Counted from the stretch's first letter, positions 49,928 to 58,874 are shown. The stretch: DNA of 64,000 bases from Pantoea sp. 18069 (GCF_902706035.1 NZ_CACSJA010000007.1:1-64000), one strand, 5' to 3'. The notes: generated by a model from the letters alone, not told the origin. Program-made: numbers and translations.

Positions 49928-50351
49928 TGTGTCTCCTTGAATTGATTTTTTTACTTGCGCTCATGCTGAAAAATCCCCGGGGGCGCACCCTTGTCGGGAG
50001 CCTGTTCAACGTCAATGCCGGCCTTGTGCGTTATCGCATTTCGAAAAGATTTCGCCGTGGTGGTCTGGCTCATGCATGTCTCCTCAAAGTTGGCCATGGG
50101 TGGCGCATTCGTTTTCTCCAGGGATCCTTTGCATCACCTCGCGAGACGGTGGCAATGCGAACCGCGCTAGCCCTTGCTGCCAGCGGTCGCAGGGGTTGGT
50201 GCACAGGATCCCTGGAGCGACAGCCTCCTATAACCCACGATTCCAGGGAAGGCTTCTTCTCGAAATATGAGATTCACGCAAGATTTCATGCGAAATAAAC
50301 GCATCCCGGCTTTCGACTTGTCCATGGCAACGCACATTTACGCTGCTTTCA
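49928..50351. other. Intergenic region with a 12-bp inverted repeat
   Basis: About 420 bp of non-coding DNA upstream of porin. CTCCAGGGATCC at 50116-50127 and GGATCCCTGGAG at 50206-50217 are exact inverted repeats 78 bp apart, like the ends of a very small element or a long hairpin. No gene is recognised. Confidence 0.5.
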
Positions 50352-50520
50352 ATGAAAGCCAAGCTCAGGATTATTTCGGGTCAATACCAGCCGGGAGAGC
50401 GACGGGTCGAGCCTCGGTTTTCACGCAGGCCCATACGCGTGGCCTTCAAAGAGCCGGCCAGGGACGGGCTGCTCGAACCTCTGCCCACGCGCGGCTTGCG
50501 TATCAATCGGCCATCAGCAG
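50352..50520 (+). pseudogene. Relic of a GntR-family regulator (DNA-binding domain)
   Basis: The plus-strand translation IISGQYQPGERRVEPRFSRR followed by PIRVAFKEPARDGLLEPLPT and RGLRI closely follows the FadR/GntR winged-helix pattern (I-x-G-x-x-PGERLVE...PVREALKELARDGLVE-PNRG). A few residues are missing between the two halves, and the frame has no effector domain. It is degraded. Confidence 0.65.
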
Positions 50521-50548
50521 CTGGCCACATAGGCGGCGGGCCCGTGCC

Positions 50549-50926
50549 TCACAGGCCGCGCGCTTTGCCCTTGGCGATGCGTTTTCGGTTGGCCTCGTCC
50601 CACTGGCGCACGTTGAACGCCTGGTAGTCGGTCAGTACCGCGGCCACACGCGACATGCCCGCCGGCAGGCGCTGCCCTGCCCCGTAGCTGCCCGCTTCTT
50701 CCTGCACCGTCGGCGAACCCTGCGTGACTTCGAGCAATTGCGGCAAGGGCACTTCGAGCGCGCTCGCGATGGCCGCCATGATCTTCAGCGAGGGATTGGC
50801 CTTGCCATGGGTCAGATCCGAGAGGAAGGAGATGGACATGCCGGCCTTGTGCGCCAGGGCCTGCCTGGTCATCTGCTTCTCGTCGAGCAGCCTGAGCACG
50901 TTGCGCAGAAAGATCTGTTGGTACAT
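50549..50926 (-). CDS. trbA: TrbA-like regulator: Xre helix-turn-helix plus KorA-like C-terminus
   Basis: A 125-residue protein. An Xre-type helix-turn-helix spans residues 20-50 (TRQALAHKAGMSISFLSDLT). The C-terminus (88-118, LPAGMSRVAAVLTDYQAFNV then RQWDEANRK) is clearly related to the C-terminus of the KorA protein encoded at 36 kb (GYERVSAVLPQHQAFIVKKW). IncP TrbA, the repressor of transfer genes, has exactly this composition. A KorB operator lies 26 bases upstream of the start. No transfer genes are in the window. Confidence 0.82.
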   Translation of the reverse strand: MYQQIFLRNVLRLLDEKQMTRQALAHKAGMSISFLSDLTHGKANPSLKIMAAIASALEVPLPQLLEVTQGSPTVQEEAGSYGAGQRLPAGMSRVAAVLTDYQAFNVRQWDEANRKRIAKGKARGL

Positions 50927-50951
50927 GGTGGGCGGGTCACGCGGCCAGGGC

Positions 50952-50964
50952 TTTAGCCGCTAAA
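50952..50964. promoter_or_regulatory. KorB operator (O_B)-like palindrome upstream of the TrbA-like gene
   Basis: TTTAGCCGCTAAA, identical to the sites at 30183 and 46422. It is in promoter position 26 bases upstream of the TrbA-like gene start, as expected for KorB control of a trbA promoter. Confidence 0.88.
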
Positions 50965-51029
50965 GTTGCTGATGCGGGCCATCGCCGCATCTTAACGTCC
51001 ACGTCCGTGGCGCAGTGCCCGCCCCTCGA

Positions 51030-51845
51030 TCAGTCCCAGAGCGGGGCGAGGCCGTCGGGGTTGACCAGGCGCTCGCCCCGGTCCATGGCGTCGATCTGCG
51101 CGAGTTCGGCATCGCTCAGGCGCAGCTCGCGCGCGGCAAGGTTGCCCGCCAGGTTGACGCGCTGTGTCGACGAGGGAATCACCGCGAAACCGCGCGCCAG
51201 CGCCCAGGCCAGCGTCACCTGGGCGGCGGTCGCACCATGCGCCTGGGCAATCGCCTGGATCAGCGGCTCCTTGAGCGCCTGGCCGTAGGCCAGCGTCATG
51301 TACGAGGTGATGCGTATGCCGTGCTGCTTCGCATGCGCGACGACCGCGGGGTTTTGCAGGCGCGGGTGCAGCTCGATCTGGTTGGTGGCGATTTCCTTTG
51401 CCCCGACCGCATCGATGGCCTGCTGCTGCAATGCGACCGGGAAGTTGGAGATGCCTATGGCCCGGGTCAGGCCCAGTTCCCTGGCCTGCATCAGCGCGTC
51501 CAGCGTTTCGGTCAGGGGCACGGCGGCCGCAGGCGATGGCCAGTGGATCAGCGTCAGGTCGACCTGTTCGGTACGCAGCTTGGCCAGACTTTCGCGCAGG
51601 CTGGGCAACAATTGGGCGCGGCCCAGGTTTTCGGTCCAGATCTTGGTGGTCAGGAACAGCTGGTCGCGCGCCACGCCGCTGTCGGCAATGCCCTGGCCGA
51701 TCTCGGCCTCGTTGCCGTAGATCTGCGCGGTATCGATCACGCGGTAGCCGACTTCGAGCGCATTGCGCACCGAGTCGATCACAGTGTTGCCGGTCAGGCG
51801 GAAAGTGCCCAGGCCCAGGTCGGGGATATGGATGGAAGTCGTCAT
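51030..51845 (-). CDS. Aldo/keto reductase (2,5-diketo-D-gluconate reductase B-like)
   Basis: A 271-residue AKR. The barrel begins [13 protein letters not shown]. The catalytic tetrad is visible as Asp and Tyr in [11 protein letters not shown], Lys in LTTKIW, and His in [20 protein letters not shown] and [15 protein letters not shown] complete the NADPH site. It would reduce aldehydes or 2,5-diketo-gluconate. The MFS exporter gene lies 37 bases upstream on the same strand; a divergent LysR gene follows that. Confidence 0.9.
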   Translation of the reverse strand: MTTSIHIPDLGLGTFRLTGNTVIDSVRNALEVGYRVIDTAQIYGNEAEIGQGIADSGVARDQLFLTTKIWTENLGRAQLLPSLRESLAKLRTEQVDLTLIHWPSPAAAVPLTETLDALMQARELGLTRAIGISNFPVALQQQAIDAVGAKEIATNQIELHPRLQNPAVVAHAKQHGIRITSYMTLAYGQALKEPLIQAIAQAHGATAAQVTLAWALARGFAVIPSSTQRVNLAGNLAARELRLSDAELAQIDAMDRGERLVNPDGLAPLWD

Positions 51846-51882
51846 GGATGCTCCGTTGAGAAAGTGAGAGTGAAGAAAGATT

Positions 51883-53085
51883 TCAGCGGGCGGCCGATGG
51901 CAGGCCCTTGCTGCGGGAAACCGTGCCGTCGCGGCGGTCGAGCGCGCCGCTGCAGTGAGTCAGTGCCAGCGACACCAGTACCACCGCAGCGCCTATCCAG
52001 GGCGTGTGCTTGAGGCCCCAGTGGCTGACAATCAGGCCGCCGGACCAGGCCGCGAACGCAATGCCCAGATTGAAGGCGGCGATGTTCAGACCCGAAGCCA
52101 CGTCGACGGCCTGGGGCGCAAAGCGCTCGGCCTGCTTGACCACATAGACCTGCAGGCCGGGCACGTTGCCGAACGCCACCGCGCCCCACAGCAGCACCGT
52201 GGCCAGCGCCAGCCAGGCATGGGGCGCGGTGAAGTTGAGCAGCAGCAGCACGCCGGCCAGCGCCGCAAAGATGATCTTCAGCGCGGGAATCGCGCCTTTG
52301 CGGTCGGCCAGCCGCCCGCCCCAGAGGTTTCCGGCCGCGACCGACACGCCATAGACCAGCAGCACCCAGCCGACAGCGCTGGCGCTGAAGCCCGAGATCT
52401 CGGTCAGAATGGCGGCCAGAAACGTGAAGGGAATGAAGGTGCCGCCGTAGCCAATGGCCGTGGTCGCATAGACCAGCAGCAGCCGCGGCTGCGTCAGCAC
52501 CCTGGCCTGCTGGGCCAGCGACGCCGGCGGCGTATGGCGCAGCTTGGCGGGCACGAACACCCAACTGCCGACAAAGGCCAGTGCGCCGAGCAAGGAGACG
52601 GCCAGGAAGGTCTCGCGCCAGCCGAAGTGCTGGCCGATGAACGTGCCCAGCGGCACGCCGGTCACCAGCGCCACCGTCAGGCCGATGAACATGATGGCGA
52701 TGGCGCTCGCGGCTTTTTCGCGCGGCACCAGGCTGGTGGCGATGGTCGAGCCTATCGAGAAGAACACGCCATGGGCCAGGCCCGTGAGCACGCGCGCCGC
52801 AACCAGCGCTTCATAGCTCGGCGCCTGCCAGGCCAGCAGATTGCCGGCGGTGAACAGCGCCATCAGGCCCAGCAGCAGCACCTTGCGCGGCAGCTTGCCG
52901 GTCAGGGCCGTGAGTACGGGCGCGCCAATCGCGACGCCCAGCGCATAAAGACTCACCAGCAGACCCGCCGACGGTAGGCTGATGGCCAGGTCGGCGGCCA
53001 GCGTGGGCAGCAGACCGACGATGACGAATTCGGTCGTCCCGATGGCAAAAGCGCTGATCGTCAGCGCGAGAAGAGCAAGTGGCAT
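51883..53085 (-). CDS. MFS transporter, AraJ/sugar-efflux type
   Basis: A 400-residue major facilitator with about twelve hydrophobic segments. It begins [20 protein letters not shown], and [18 protein letters not shown] is typical of the AraJ/YdhP drug or arabinose efflux group. [18 protein letters not shown] and [20 protein letters not shown] are conserved in helices 4-5. The exported compound is unknown. It is probably in an operon with the aldo/keto reductase gene 37 bases downstream, and divergent from a LysR regulator. Confidence 0.9.
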   Translation of the reverse strand: MPLALLALTISAFAIGTTEFVIVGLLPTLAADLAISLPSAGLLVSLYALGVAIGAPVLTALTGKLPRKVLLLGLMALFTAGNLLAWQAPSYEALVAARVLTGLAHGVFFSIGSTIATSLVPREKAASAIAIMFIGLTVALVTGVPLGTFIGQHFGWRETFLAVSLLGALAFVGSWVFVPAKLRHTPPASLAQQARVLTQPRLLLVYATTAIGYGGTFIPFTFLAAILTEISGFSASAVGWVLLVYGVSVAAGNLWGGRLADRKGAIPALKIIFAALAGVLLLLNFTAPHAWLALATVLLWGAVAFGNVPGLQVYVVKQAERFAPQAVDVASGLNIAAFNLGIAFAAWSGGLIVSHWGLKHTPWIGAAVVLVSLALTHCSGALDRRDGTVSRSKGLPSAAR

Positions 53086-53184
53086 GGCGGTGCATTGAAG
53101 TGGAATAGCCGTACTATGCGCGCCGGATACTTGCGGATAAAGCCTTGCATCAGCACAATACTCTTGATTCCAAATCAACAATCC

Positions 53185-54081
53185 ATGAAAACCACGCTAG
53201 ACGAACTCCAGGCCTTTGTGACCGTGATTGACGCCGGCTCGATCACGGCCGCGGCCGAGCAGCTCGCGCAAACGGTGTCGGGCGTGAGCCGCACGCTGCG
53301 CCGGCTCGAGGAAAAGCTGGGCACCACGCTGCTGCGGCGCACCACGCGCCGGCTCGCGCTGACCGAGGAAGGCAGCCTGTTCCTGCTGCGCGCACGCGCG
53401 GTGCTTGACGCCGTCGAGTCGGCCGAAGACGAGATGGCCGCGCGCCGCGAACACCCCGCGGGTCGGCTGCGCGTGAATGCGGCTTCGCCCTTCATGCTGC
53501 ACGCCGTCGTGCCGCTGCTCGCGGGCTTTCGCGCCCAATACCCCGATATCGAGCTGGAGCTCAACAGCAACGACGACCTGATCGATCTGATAGAGCAGCG
53601 CACCGACGTAGGCATACGCATAGGCGCGCTGCGCGACTCTACGCTGCACGCCATGCCGCTGGCGCGCTTTGCGCTGCGCGTGCTGGCGTCACCGGCCTAC
53701 CTCAAGGCCCATGGCAAGCCGCGCCATGTCGAAGACCTGCGCGGACACAGCCTGATCGGCTTCACCCAGCCCGAAAGCCTCAACCGCTGGCCGCTGCGCC
53801 ATGCGGGCGGCGAGGACTACGAAATCACGCCCTGCCTGCGCGCATCCAGCGGCGAAACCGTGCGCCAGCTCGCGCTGGCGGGCCAGGGCATTGCCTGCCT
53901 TGCCGATTTCATGACCCGCGCCGACCGCGCGCGCGGCGATCTGGTGCAGTTGCTCATTCCCCATACCGTGGAGCAGTTGCAGCCCGTGAACGCCATCTAT
54001 TACCGCAACACCGAACTGGCGGCGCGTATCCGCGTGTTTGTGGACTATCTGGCGGGGGCGTTGAAGCAGGCGCAGGGGTGA
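53185..54081 (+). CDS. LysR-family transcriptional regulator
   Basis: A 298-residue LysR regulator. The DNA-binding domain is LQAFVTVIDAGSITAAAEQL and AQTVSGVSRTLRRLEEKLGT (residues 8-47). Effector-domain segments are AGRLRVNAASPFMLHAVVPL and EQRTDVGIRIGALRDSTLH. It is divergent from the MFS/aldo-keto reductase operon, the likely target. The spacer of about 100 bases contains AT-rich DNA near 53150-53180. The start at 53185 matches the family. Confidence 0.9.
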   Translation: MKTTLDELQAFVTVIDAGSITAAAEQLAQTVSGVSRTLRRLEEKLGTTLLRRTTRRLALTEEGSLFLLRARAVLDAVESAEDEMAARREHPAGRLRVNAASPFMLHAVVPLLAGFRAQYPDIELELNSNDDLIDLIEQRTDVGIRIGALRDSTLHAMPLARFALRVLASPAYLKAHGKPRHVEDLRGHSLIGFTQPESLNRWPLRHAGGEDYEITPCLRASSGETVRQLALAGQGIACLADFMTRADRARGDLVQLLIPHTVEQLQPVNAIYYRNTELAARIRVFVDYLAGALKQAQG

Positions 54082-54120
54082 GGGGGCGCCCTGCCCTTGG
54101 CTTTGAGGACAGGCCGTTCA

Positions 54121-54196
54121 CCCTTCGACCAGGCCGCACAGGCAGGCTCGGGGCGAGTGGGGAAACCGTTCGTGGTGAGCCCGTCGAACCATGAAC
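54121..54196. repeat. Dispersed repeat, inverted copy of the element at 46762
   Basis: It begins CCCTTCGACCAGG and ends GAGCCCGTCGAACCATGAACG. With the insert removed it matches the reverse complement of 46762-46829, sharing CGTTCGTGGTGAGCC in the middle. It lies between LysR and phnX genes. Confidence 0.7.
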
Positions 54197-54234
54197 GCCC
54201 TGCGCGCATGATCCATCCTTGAACCCGCCGAAGA

Positions 54235-55110
54235 CTACGGCTTCACGCCCGCGCGCATCTGCGCGGCAATCTCCAGCAACACCGCCGGCAGCTCCCGCAC
54301 GCCTTGCACGACATAGTGCGCACCGGCCAAACGCAGCTTGTTCTCGGCAGCCGCGATGCGCGCGGCGACTTCCTCGGCCGGCGCCTGGGCGTACTCTTCG
54401 AGCGAATAACCGACTTCATTGCCCGAAAGGCTCAGCCCCACGGTCCACATGCCGGCGTTGCGGCCTTCCTCTATGCCGGGAACGGTGTCATCGACCTTGA
54501 CGCAGGCGCGCACATCGGTGACGGCCAGCGCCAGCACATTGGCCAGCGCCATGAACGGGCCGGGGCGCGCGCCCGCGGCGAGTTCGTCGCCCGCGACCAC
54601 ATGTTCGGGGGCGACGCCGGCCTCTGCCGCCTGGGGCAGCAGCTTGTCCAGCACCACGCGCGGATAACCCGAGCACGAACCCGTGCGCAGGCCCTGGCGG
54701 CGCAGCCACTGCAGCACTTCGGCCGCGCCGGCGATCGGCGCGGAAAACTCGCCGACCTTGGCGATCTGCAAGGGCATGAAGCGCGCGTAGACCGCGTCCA
54801 CGTCGGCGTCTTCGGGCGCCTTGCCGAACACGCTGAGCCATTGCGCGTGGATGGCGGGCGCCTGCAGCAGCTGGTGGATATGCTGCCATTTGGACAGGCC
54901 CATGGGGCCGCGCGCCTGGGCCAGCGTGATGTGGACGCCGAACGTGGCGAAGGCTTCCACGAAGATCTGGGTCGGCGCCAGCGAGCCGAAGTCGACCAGG
55001 GTGCCGGCCCAGTCAAAGATAACGGCCTGCAAAGGCGCCAAGTCGGCGGATGCGCCTTCGGGCAAGAACGCGCAGGTAGCGGAGAAAAGAGGAGCGTGGG
55101 CGCTTGTCAT
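54235..55110 (-). CDS. phnX: Phosphonoacetaldehyde hydrolase (phosphonatase)
   Basis: A 291-residue HAD-family enzyme that cleaves phosphonoacetaldehyde to acetaldehyde and phosphate. The nucleophile Asp lies in VIFDWAGTLVDFGS (about residue 33). The Schiff-base lysine lies in ARGPMGLSKWQHI (about 72). GSCSGYPRVVLDKLLP and VKVDDTVPGIEEGRNAGMW give the remaining motifs. It is the last gene of a phosphonate uptake and use cluster on the minus strand. No 2-aminoethylphosphonate transaminase (phnW) is adjacent, so the source of phosphonoacetaldehyde is open. Confidence 0.93.
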   Translation of the reverse strand: MTSAHAPLFSATCAFLPEGASADLAPLQAVIFDWAGTLVDFGSLAPTQIFVEAFATFGVHITLAQARGPMGLSKWQHIHQLLQAPAIHAQWLSVFGKAPEDADVDAVYARFMPLQIAKVGEFSAPIAGAAEVLQWLRRQGLRTGSCSGYPRVVLDKLLPQAAEAGVAPEHVVAGDELAAGARPGPFMALANVLALAVTDVRACVKVDDTVPGIEEGRNAGMWTVGLSLSGNEVGYSLEEYAQAPAEEVAARIAAAENKLRLAGAHYVVQGVRELPAVLLEIAAQMRAGVKP

Positions 55111-55183
55111 GGGGGGTGTCCGAATGAATGGAGAGAGAAAGGCAGCACAGCGGCAATTGACAGCAGGTGGCCAGCGACATGGC

Positions 55184-56272
55184 TCAGGCCAGTGCACGAA
55201 TGAAGTTGCGCCCGCGCGGGCCGCAGGCCGCGGACTGCACCATGCGGTCCCAGTCGGCGGCGCTCAGGCCGAACTGGCCGGGATCGGTCGATACGCCCAG
55301 GCCCTGCAGGAAGCCGCGCAGCCGCGCGACGGCCACTTCGCCGGTGCGCGCGTCGAAAACCGACAGCAGCGCGGCGTCGCATTGCGGGTCCGCGCCCAGC
55401 GCCATCTCCAGCACCAGCGGCAGGCTGAACGAGCAGGCAATGCCATGCACCTGGCCGTAGCGCAGCGTGATTTCGTAGGACAGCGAATGCGCCAGCGCGG
55501 TCTTGGTGTTGGAGAACGCCAGGCCGGCGAGCAGCGCGGCCTCGGCCATTTCTGCGCGCAGGCCGGCGTCGTCCAGATCCTGCATCAGCCGCGGCAGCGT
55601 CTGCAGGATGCGCCGCGCCGCATTCACGGCCAGCGTGCTCGAGACCGGGTTACGGTTGACGTTCCACAGCGCCTCGAGCGCATGCGACAGCGCGTCCAGG
55701 CCGCTGGCCAGCGTCGCGCCCGCGGGCAGGCTGCGCATCAGTTCGGCATCGATCAGGGCCGCCTCGGGCCAGGTCCAGGGCTGGTGCAGCGAATGCTTGC
55801 GCCCGCCGGCCTGGTCCCAGAGCGTGGCCCAGGGCGTGACTTCGCTGCCCGTGCCGGCCGTCGTGGGAATGGCAATCAAGGCCTTGTGCGCACCGGGCGG
55901 CAGCTGCGCGCCCTGCTCCAGCGCCGCGAGCAACTCGGCAAACCGCCCCGAGGGCGTGGCGCAGAGCAAGGCCTTGGCGGTATCGATCACGCTGCCGCCC
56001 CCCAGTGCCACCACGCAGGGCACGTCGCCATGGTCACGCTGGACCTGCTCGTAGAGCGGCGCGAGCCACTGCACATCGGGATTGGGCTGGATCTCGCTGA
56101 TGACGGCGCGCAGTTGGGTGCCCAGCAGCGCCTGCAGCCTGTCGACCAGTCCCAGGCCATGGGCTTGGGGAAAAGTCACGAGAATGCAGTCGCGGCCGGC
56201 CAGCAGTTGGGGCAGCTGCGCGAGCGCGCCCGGCGCGGCATGGATATTGACGGGGTTGTGATAAGTCCACAC
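55184..56272 (-). CDS. Iron-containing alcohol dehydrogenase, phosphonoacetaldehyde reductase-like
   Basis: A 362-residue type III (iron) alcohol dehydrogenase. The NAD motif is VVALGGGSVIDTAKALL (about residue 80). TTAGTGSEVTPWATLW follows, then the metal ligands Asp and His in GLDALSHALEALWN, His in ALAHSLSYEIT, and His in GQVHGIACSFSLPL. In phosphonate clusters such enzymes interconvert phosphonoacetaldehyde and 2-hydroxyethylphosphonate. Here it could oxidise hydroxyethylphosphonate to feed PhnX, which would explain the lack of phnW; this is inference. The start is a GTG at 56272 by family fit; a GTG 19 codons upstream also exists. Confidence 0.8.
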   Translation of the reverse strand: MWTYHNPVNIHAAPGALAQLPQLLAGRDCILVTFPQAHGLGLVDRLQALLGTQLRAVISEIQPNPDVQWLAPLYEQVQRDHGDVPCVVALGGGSVIDTAKALLCATPSGRFAELLAALEQGAQLPPGAHKALIAIPTTAGTGSEVTPWATLWDQAGGRKHSLHQPWTWPEAALIDAELMRSLPAGATLASGLDALSHALEALWNVNRNPVSSTLAVNAARRILQTLPRLMQDLDDAGLRAEMAEAALLAGLAFSNTKTALAHSLSYEITLRYGQVHGIACSFSLPLVLEMALGADPQCDAALLSVFDARTGEVAVARLRGFLQGLGVSTDPGQFGLSAADWDRMVQSAACGPRGRNFIRALA

Positions 56273-56380
56273 GGTGATTTGCCAGAAAAGAGGAAGGAAA
56301 CGGCGTAGCCCACCAGGGCGGCGATCCACGCTGCCAGGCTCCGAATAAGGTCTTGGGGGAGGAGCCGCCGGCGGCCGGGA

Positions 56381-57211
56381 TCAGTGGCGAGCGCCGCGCT
56401 GAATGCGCTGGCGCAACAGGTTGGAGACCAGATCGGCGGCGATCACCATCGCGGTGATCACGATGATGCAGGTCGCGGTCTCCTGGTAGCGGAACAGCTT
56501 GAGGCTGCCGACCAGCTCGAAGCCCAGCCCGCCCGCGCCCACCATGCCCAGCACCGTGGCCGAGCGCAGATTGACTTCGAAGCGGTAGAGCACCACGGCG
56601 ATCCAGGCGGTGATGGCCTGGGGCACGACGCCAAACACAATGATCTGCAGCTGGCTGGCGCCCGCGCTGCGCAGCGCCTCGAGCGGGCCGCTGTCTATTT
56701 CCTCAATGCTTTCGGCAAAGAACTTGCCCAGCATGCCCATGCCGTGCAGCGCCAGGGCCAGCACGCCGGGAAAAGACCCCAGGCCCACGGCCGAGACAAA
56801 CACCAGCGCCAGGATCAGTTCATTGATGCTGCGCACCACGTTGAGGAACTGGCGCGTGACGCGGCGCAGGCCGTGCCAGCTGTGCAGATTGCTCGCCGCG
56901 ATGAAGGACAGCGGCAGCGCCAGCACGATGCTCAGCAGCGTGCCCCAGATCGCGATCTGTATGGTTTCCAGCGCCGGCGCCCACAGCCGCGGCAGGATGC
57001 TCAGGTCGGGCGGCACCGAGCGCGACAGGAAGTCGGCTATCTGCGGCATGCCGCTGGCCAGTTCTCCCCAGCTCAGTTGCGCGCCCGTGGCGCTCCACTG
57101 CAGCGCCCAGCCCAGGGCCAGCGCGATGGCGGCGTAAGCCAGCCAGCCGCTCCTGCCTTCGGGCGCGGCCACGGTCCAGCGGTAGGAATTCTTGTTGGCG
57201 GTATGGCTCAC
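56381..57211 (-). CDS. phnE: Phosphonate ABC transporter permease
   Basis: A 276-residue permease with about six hydrophobic segments. PhnE-type motifs include ALETIQIAIWGTLLSIVLAL, VVRSINELILALVFVSAVGL, and the EAA loop near SIEEIDSGPLEALRSAGASQ (about 170), which contacts the ATPase. GMVGAGGLGFELVGSLKLF lies near the end. It imports phosphonates together with PhnC and PhnD. Its start overlaps the phnC stop by four bases. Confidence 0.92.
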   Translation of the reverse strand: MSHTANKNSYRWTVAAPEGRSGWLAYAAIALALGWALQWSATGAQLSWGELASGMPQIADFLSRSVPPDLSILPRLWAPALETIQIAIWGTLLSIVLALPLSFIAASNLHSWHGLRRVTRQFLNVVRSINELILALVFVSAVGLGSFPGVLALALHGMGMLGKFFAESIEEIDSGPLEALRSAGASQLQIIVFGVVPQAITAWIAVVLYRFEVNLRSATVLGMVGAGGLGFELVGSLKLFRYQETATCIIVITAMVIAADLVSNLLRQRIQRGARH

Positions 57212-58002
57212 AGCAGGCCTCCTGCGGGAATGGCTTGCTGCCAGTGGTGGGGAGCAGCCGGCGTCACGGCCGCCGGCTGCGCGTGGTAGATCGCCTGCAG
57301 CGCGGTGTCATCGAGCGCGTCGGCGCGGCCGTCGAAGACCATGCGGCCCTGGGCCAGGCCGACGATGCGGTCGCCGAACTCGCGCGCATAGTCGACCTGG
57401 TGCAGATTGCAGACCACGGCAATGCCCAGGCCGCGCGTGGCCTCGCGCAGGTACTGCAGCACGGTGCGCGCGGTCTTGGGGTCCAGGCTCGCGACGGGCT
57501 CGTCGGCCAGAATGACGCGCGGCTGCTGGGCCAGCGCGCGCGCAATGCCCACACGCTGCATCTGCCCGCCCGACAGCGACTCGGTACGTTCATGCGCCTT
57601 GTGCGACAGGCCCACGCGTTCCAGGCATTCGTGCGCCAGATCCAGATCGCTCTGGCGAAACAGCTGCAGCAGCGACGGCAGCGTGGGCAGCGCGCCCAGC
57701 CGGCCCGTGAGCACGTTCTTGCGCACCGACAGCCGCGGCACGAGGTTGTGGTGCTGGAACACCATGGCCGCTTCGCGCGCCAGTGCGCGGCGCGAGTGGC
57801 GCGCCATCAGGTCGATGCCGCCGACCTGCAGCGTGCCGCTGTCGGGCCGGGCCAGGCCGTTGATGCAGCGCAGCAGCGTGGACTTGCCCGCGCCCGACAG
57901 GCCCAGCATCACCACGAACTCGCCGGGCTGTACATCGAGGTCTATGCCGTGCAGCACATGGTTGCCGCCGAAGCTCTTGCGCAGTTGGCGGGCGCGTATC
58001 AT
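57208..58002 (-). CDS. phnC: Phosphonate ABC transporter ATP-binding protein
   Basis: A 264-residue ABC ATPase of the PhnC type. Walker A is GLSGAGKST (about residue 34), the signature is LSGGQMQRVGIARALAQQPR (about 143), Walker B is VILADEPVASLDP, and the switch is CNLHQVDYAREF. MVFQHHNLVPRLSVRKNVL is a typical PhnC Q-loop segment. It couples to PhnE. Both ends overlap their neighbours by four bases, giving one operon. Confidence 0.94.
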   Translation of the reverse strand: MIRARQLRKSFGGNHVLHGIDLDVQPGEFVVMLGLSGAGKSTLLRCINGLARPDSGTLQVGGIDLMARHSRRALAREAAMVFQHHNLVPRLSVRKNVLTGRLGALPTLPSLLQLFRQSDLDLAHECLERVGLSHKAHERTESLSGGQMQRVGIARALAQQPRVILADEPVASLDPKTARTVLQYLREATRGLGIAVVCNLHQVDYAREFGDRIVGLAQGRMVFDGRADALDDTALQAIYHAQPAAVTPAAPHHWQQAIPAGGLL

Positions 58003-58874
58003 TTCATTTTCCCGAGGTCGAGGTTCAAGGTCCTGGCGGTCTGGCGCACCACGTCGTAGGCCTTGTCGGAAGTCGGTGCGAAGCCGTTGAGCTCGCCCTG
58101 GTCGCCCCAGGGCAGGCCCTTGATCTCGGCCAGCGCGGCAGCGACTTTCTGCTGGGTCGCCGCGTCCAGGCTCTTGCGCCAGACCATGGGCGACTCGGGA
58201 ATGGGCTGCGAGCGCCAGACGACCTGGAAGTCCTCGGCCTTGACCACGCCCTTGGCGACGGCCGATTCGAAGATGCGGTCGGCCACGGCCGCGCCGTCGA
58301 CCTTGCCGTTGGCCACGGCCATGATGTTGGCGTCGTGCGAGCCCGAGAAGATCACGCGCGAGAAATGTTTTTCCGGGTCGAAGCCATCGGCCAGCAGCCC
58401 GGCCTTGGGAAACAGATGGCCGGACGCCGAAGTCGGGTCGACAAAGGCAAAGGTCTTGCGCTGCAGCTTGGCGACGCTGTCCAGGCCCGAATCCTTGCGC
58501 GTGATGACCACGCTGTGGTAGGCGCTCTTGCCGGTCTTCTTGGTCACGGCCACGGCAAACGCTTCGGCGTTGGCCATGCTGCTGGCCAGCACATAGGAGA
58601 ACGGGCCCAGGTAGGCGATGTCGAGCTTGCCCGAGCGCAGCGCCTCGATCACGCCGTTGTAGTCGTTGGCGACGAAGGGCCGCACTTTCATGCCTGTCTT
58701 CTCGGCGAGCTGGTCCATGACCTGCTGGCTGGCGCGGATCATGGCCTGCGCGTCCTCGGACGGGATCAGGCCGACGCGCAACTCGGCGGTCTGTGCGAAG
58801 GCAGTACTCACTGTGGCGAAAGCCAGCGCGGCGGCGCCGGCGAGCTGGAGGCAGTTTCTTCGGGTGGTCTTCAT
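57999..58874 (-). CDS. phnD: Phosphonate ABC transporter binding protein
   Basis: A 291-residue periplasmic binding protein. The signal peptide has a twin arginine (MKTTRRNCLQLAGAAALAFA) and cleaves near AFA. The mature protein begins LRVGLIPSEDAQAMIRASQQ. IAYLGPFSYVLASSM and FVDPTSASGHLFPKAGL (phosphonate-binding Ser/Thr) are PhnD hallmarks, and FSGSHDANIMAVANGKVDGA completes the second lobe. It is the first gene of the phn operon, divergent from a LysR regulator. An ATG four codons upstream is possible. Confidence 0.93.
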   Translation of the reverse strand: MKTTRRNCLQLAGAAALAFATVSTAFAQTAELRVGLIPSEDAQAMIRASQQVMDQLAEKTGMKVRPFVANDYNGVIEALRSGKLDIAYLGPFSYVLASSMANAEAFAVAVTKKTGKSAYHSVVITRKDSGLDSVAKLQRKTFAFVDPTSASGHLFPKAGLLADGFDPEKHFSRVIFSGSHDANIMAVANGKVDGAAVADRIFESAVAKGVVKAEDFQVVWRSQPIPESPMVWRKSLDAATQQKVAAALAEIKGLPWGDQGELNGFAPTSDKAYDVVRQTARTLNLDLGKMK

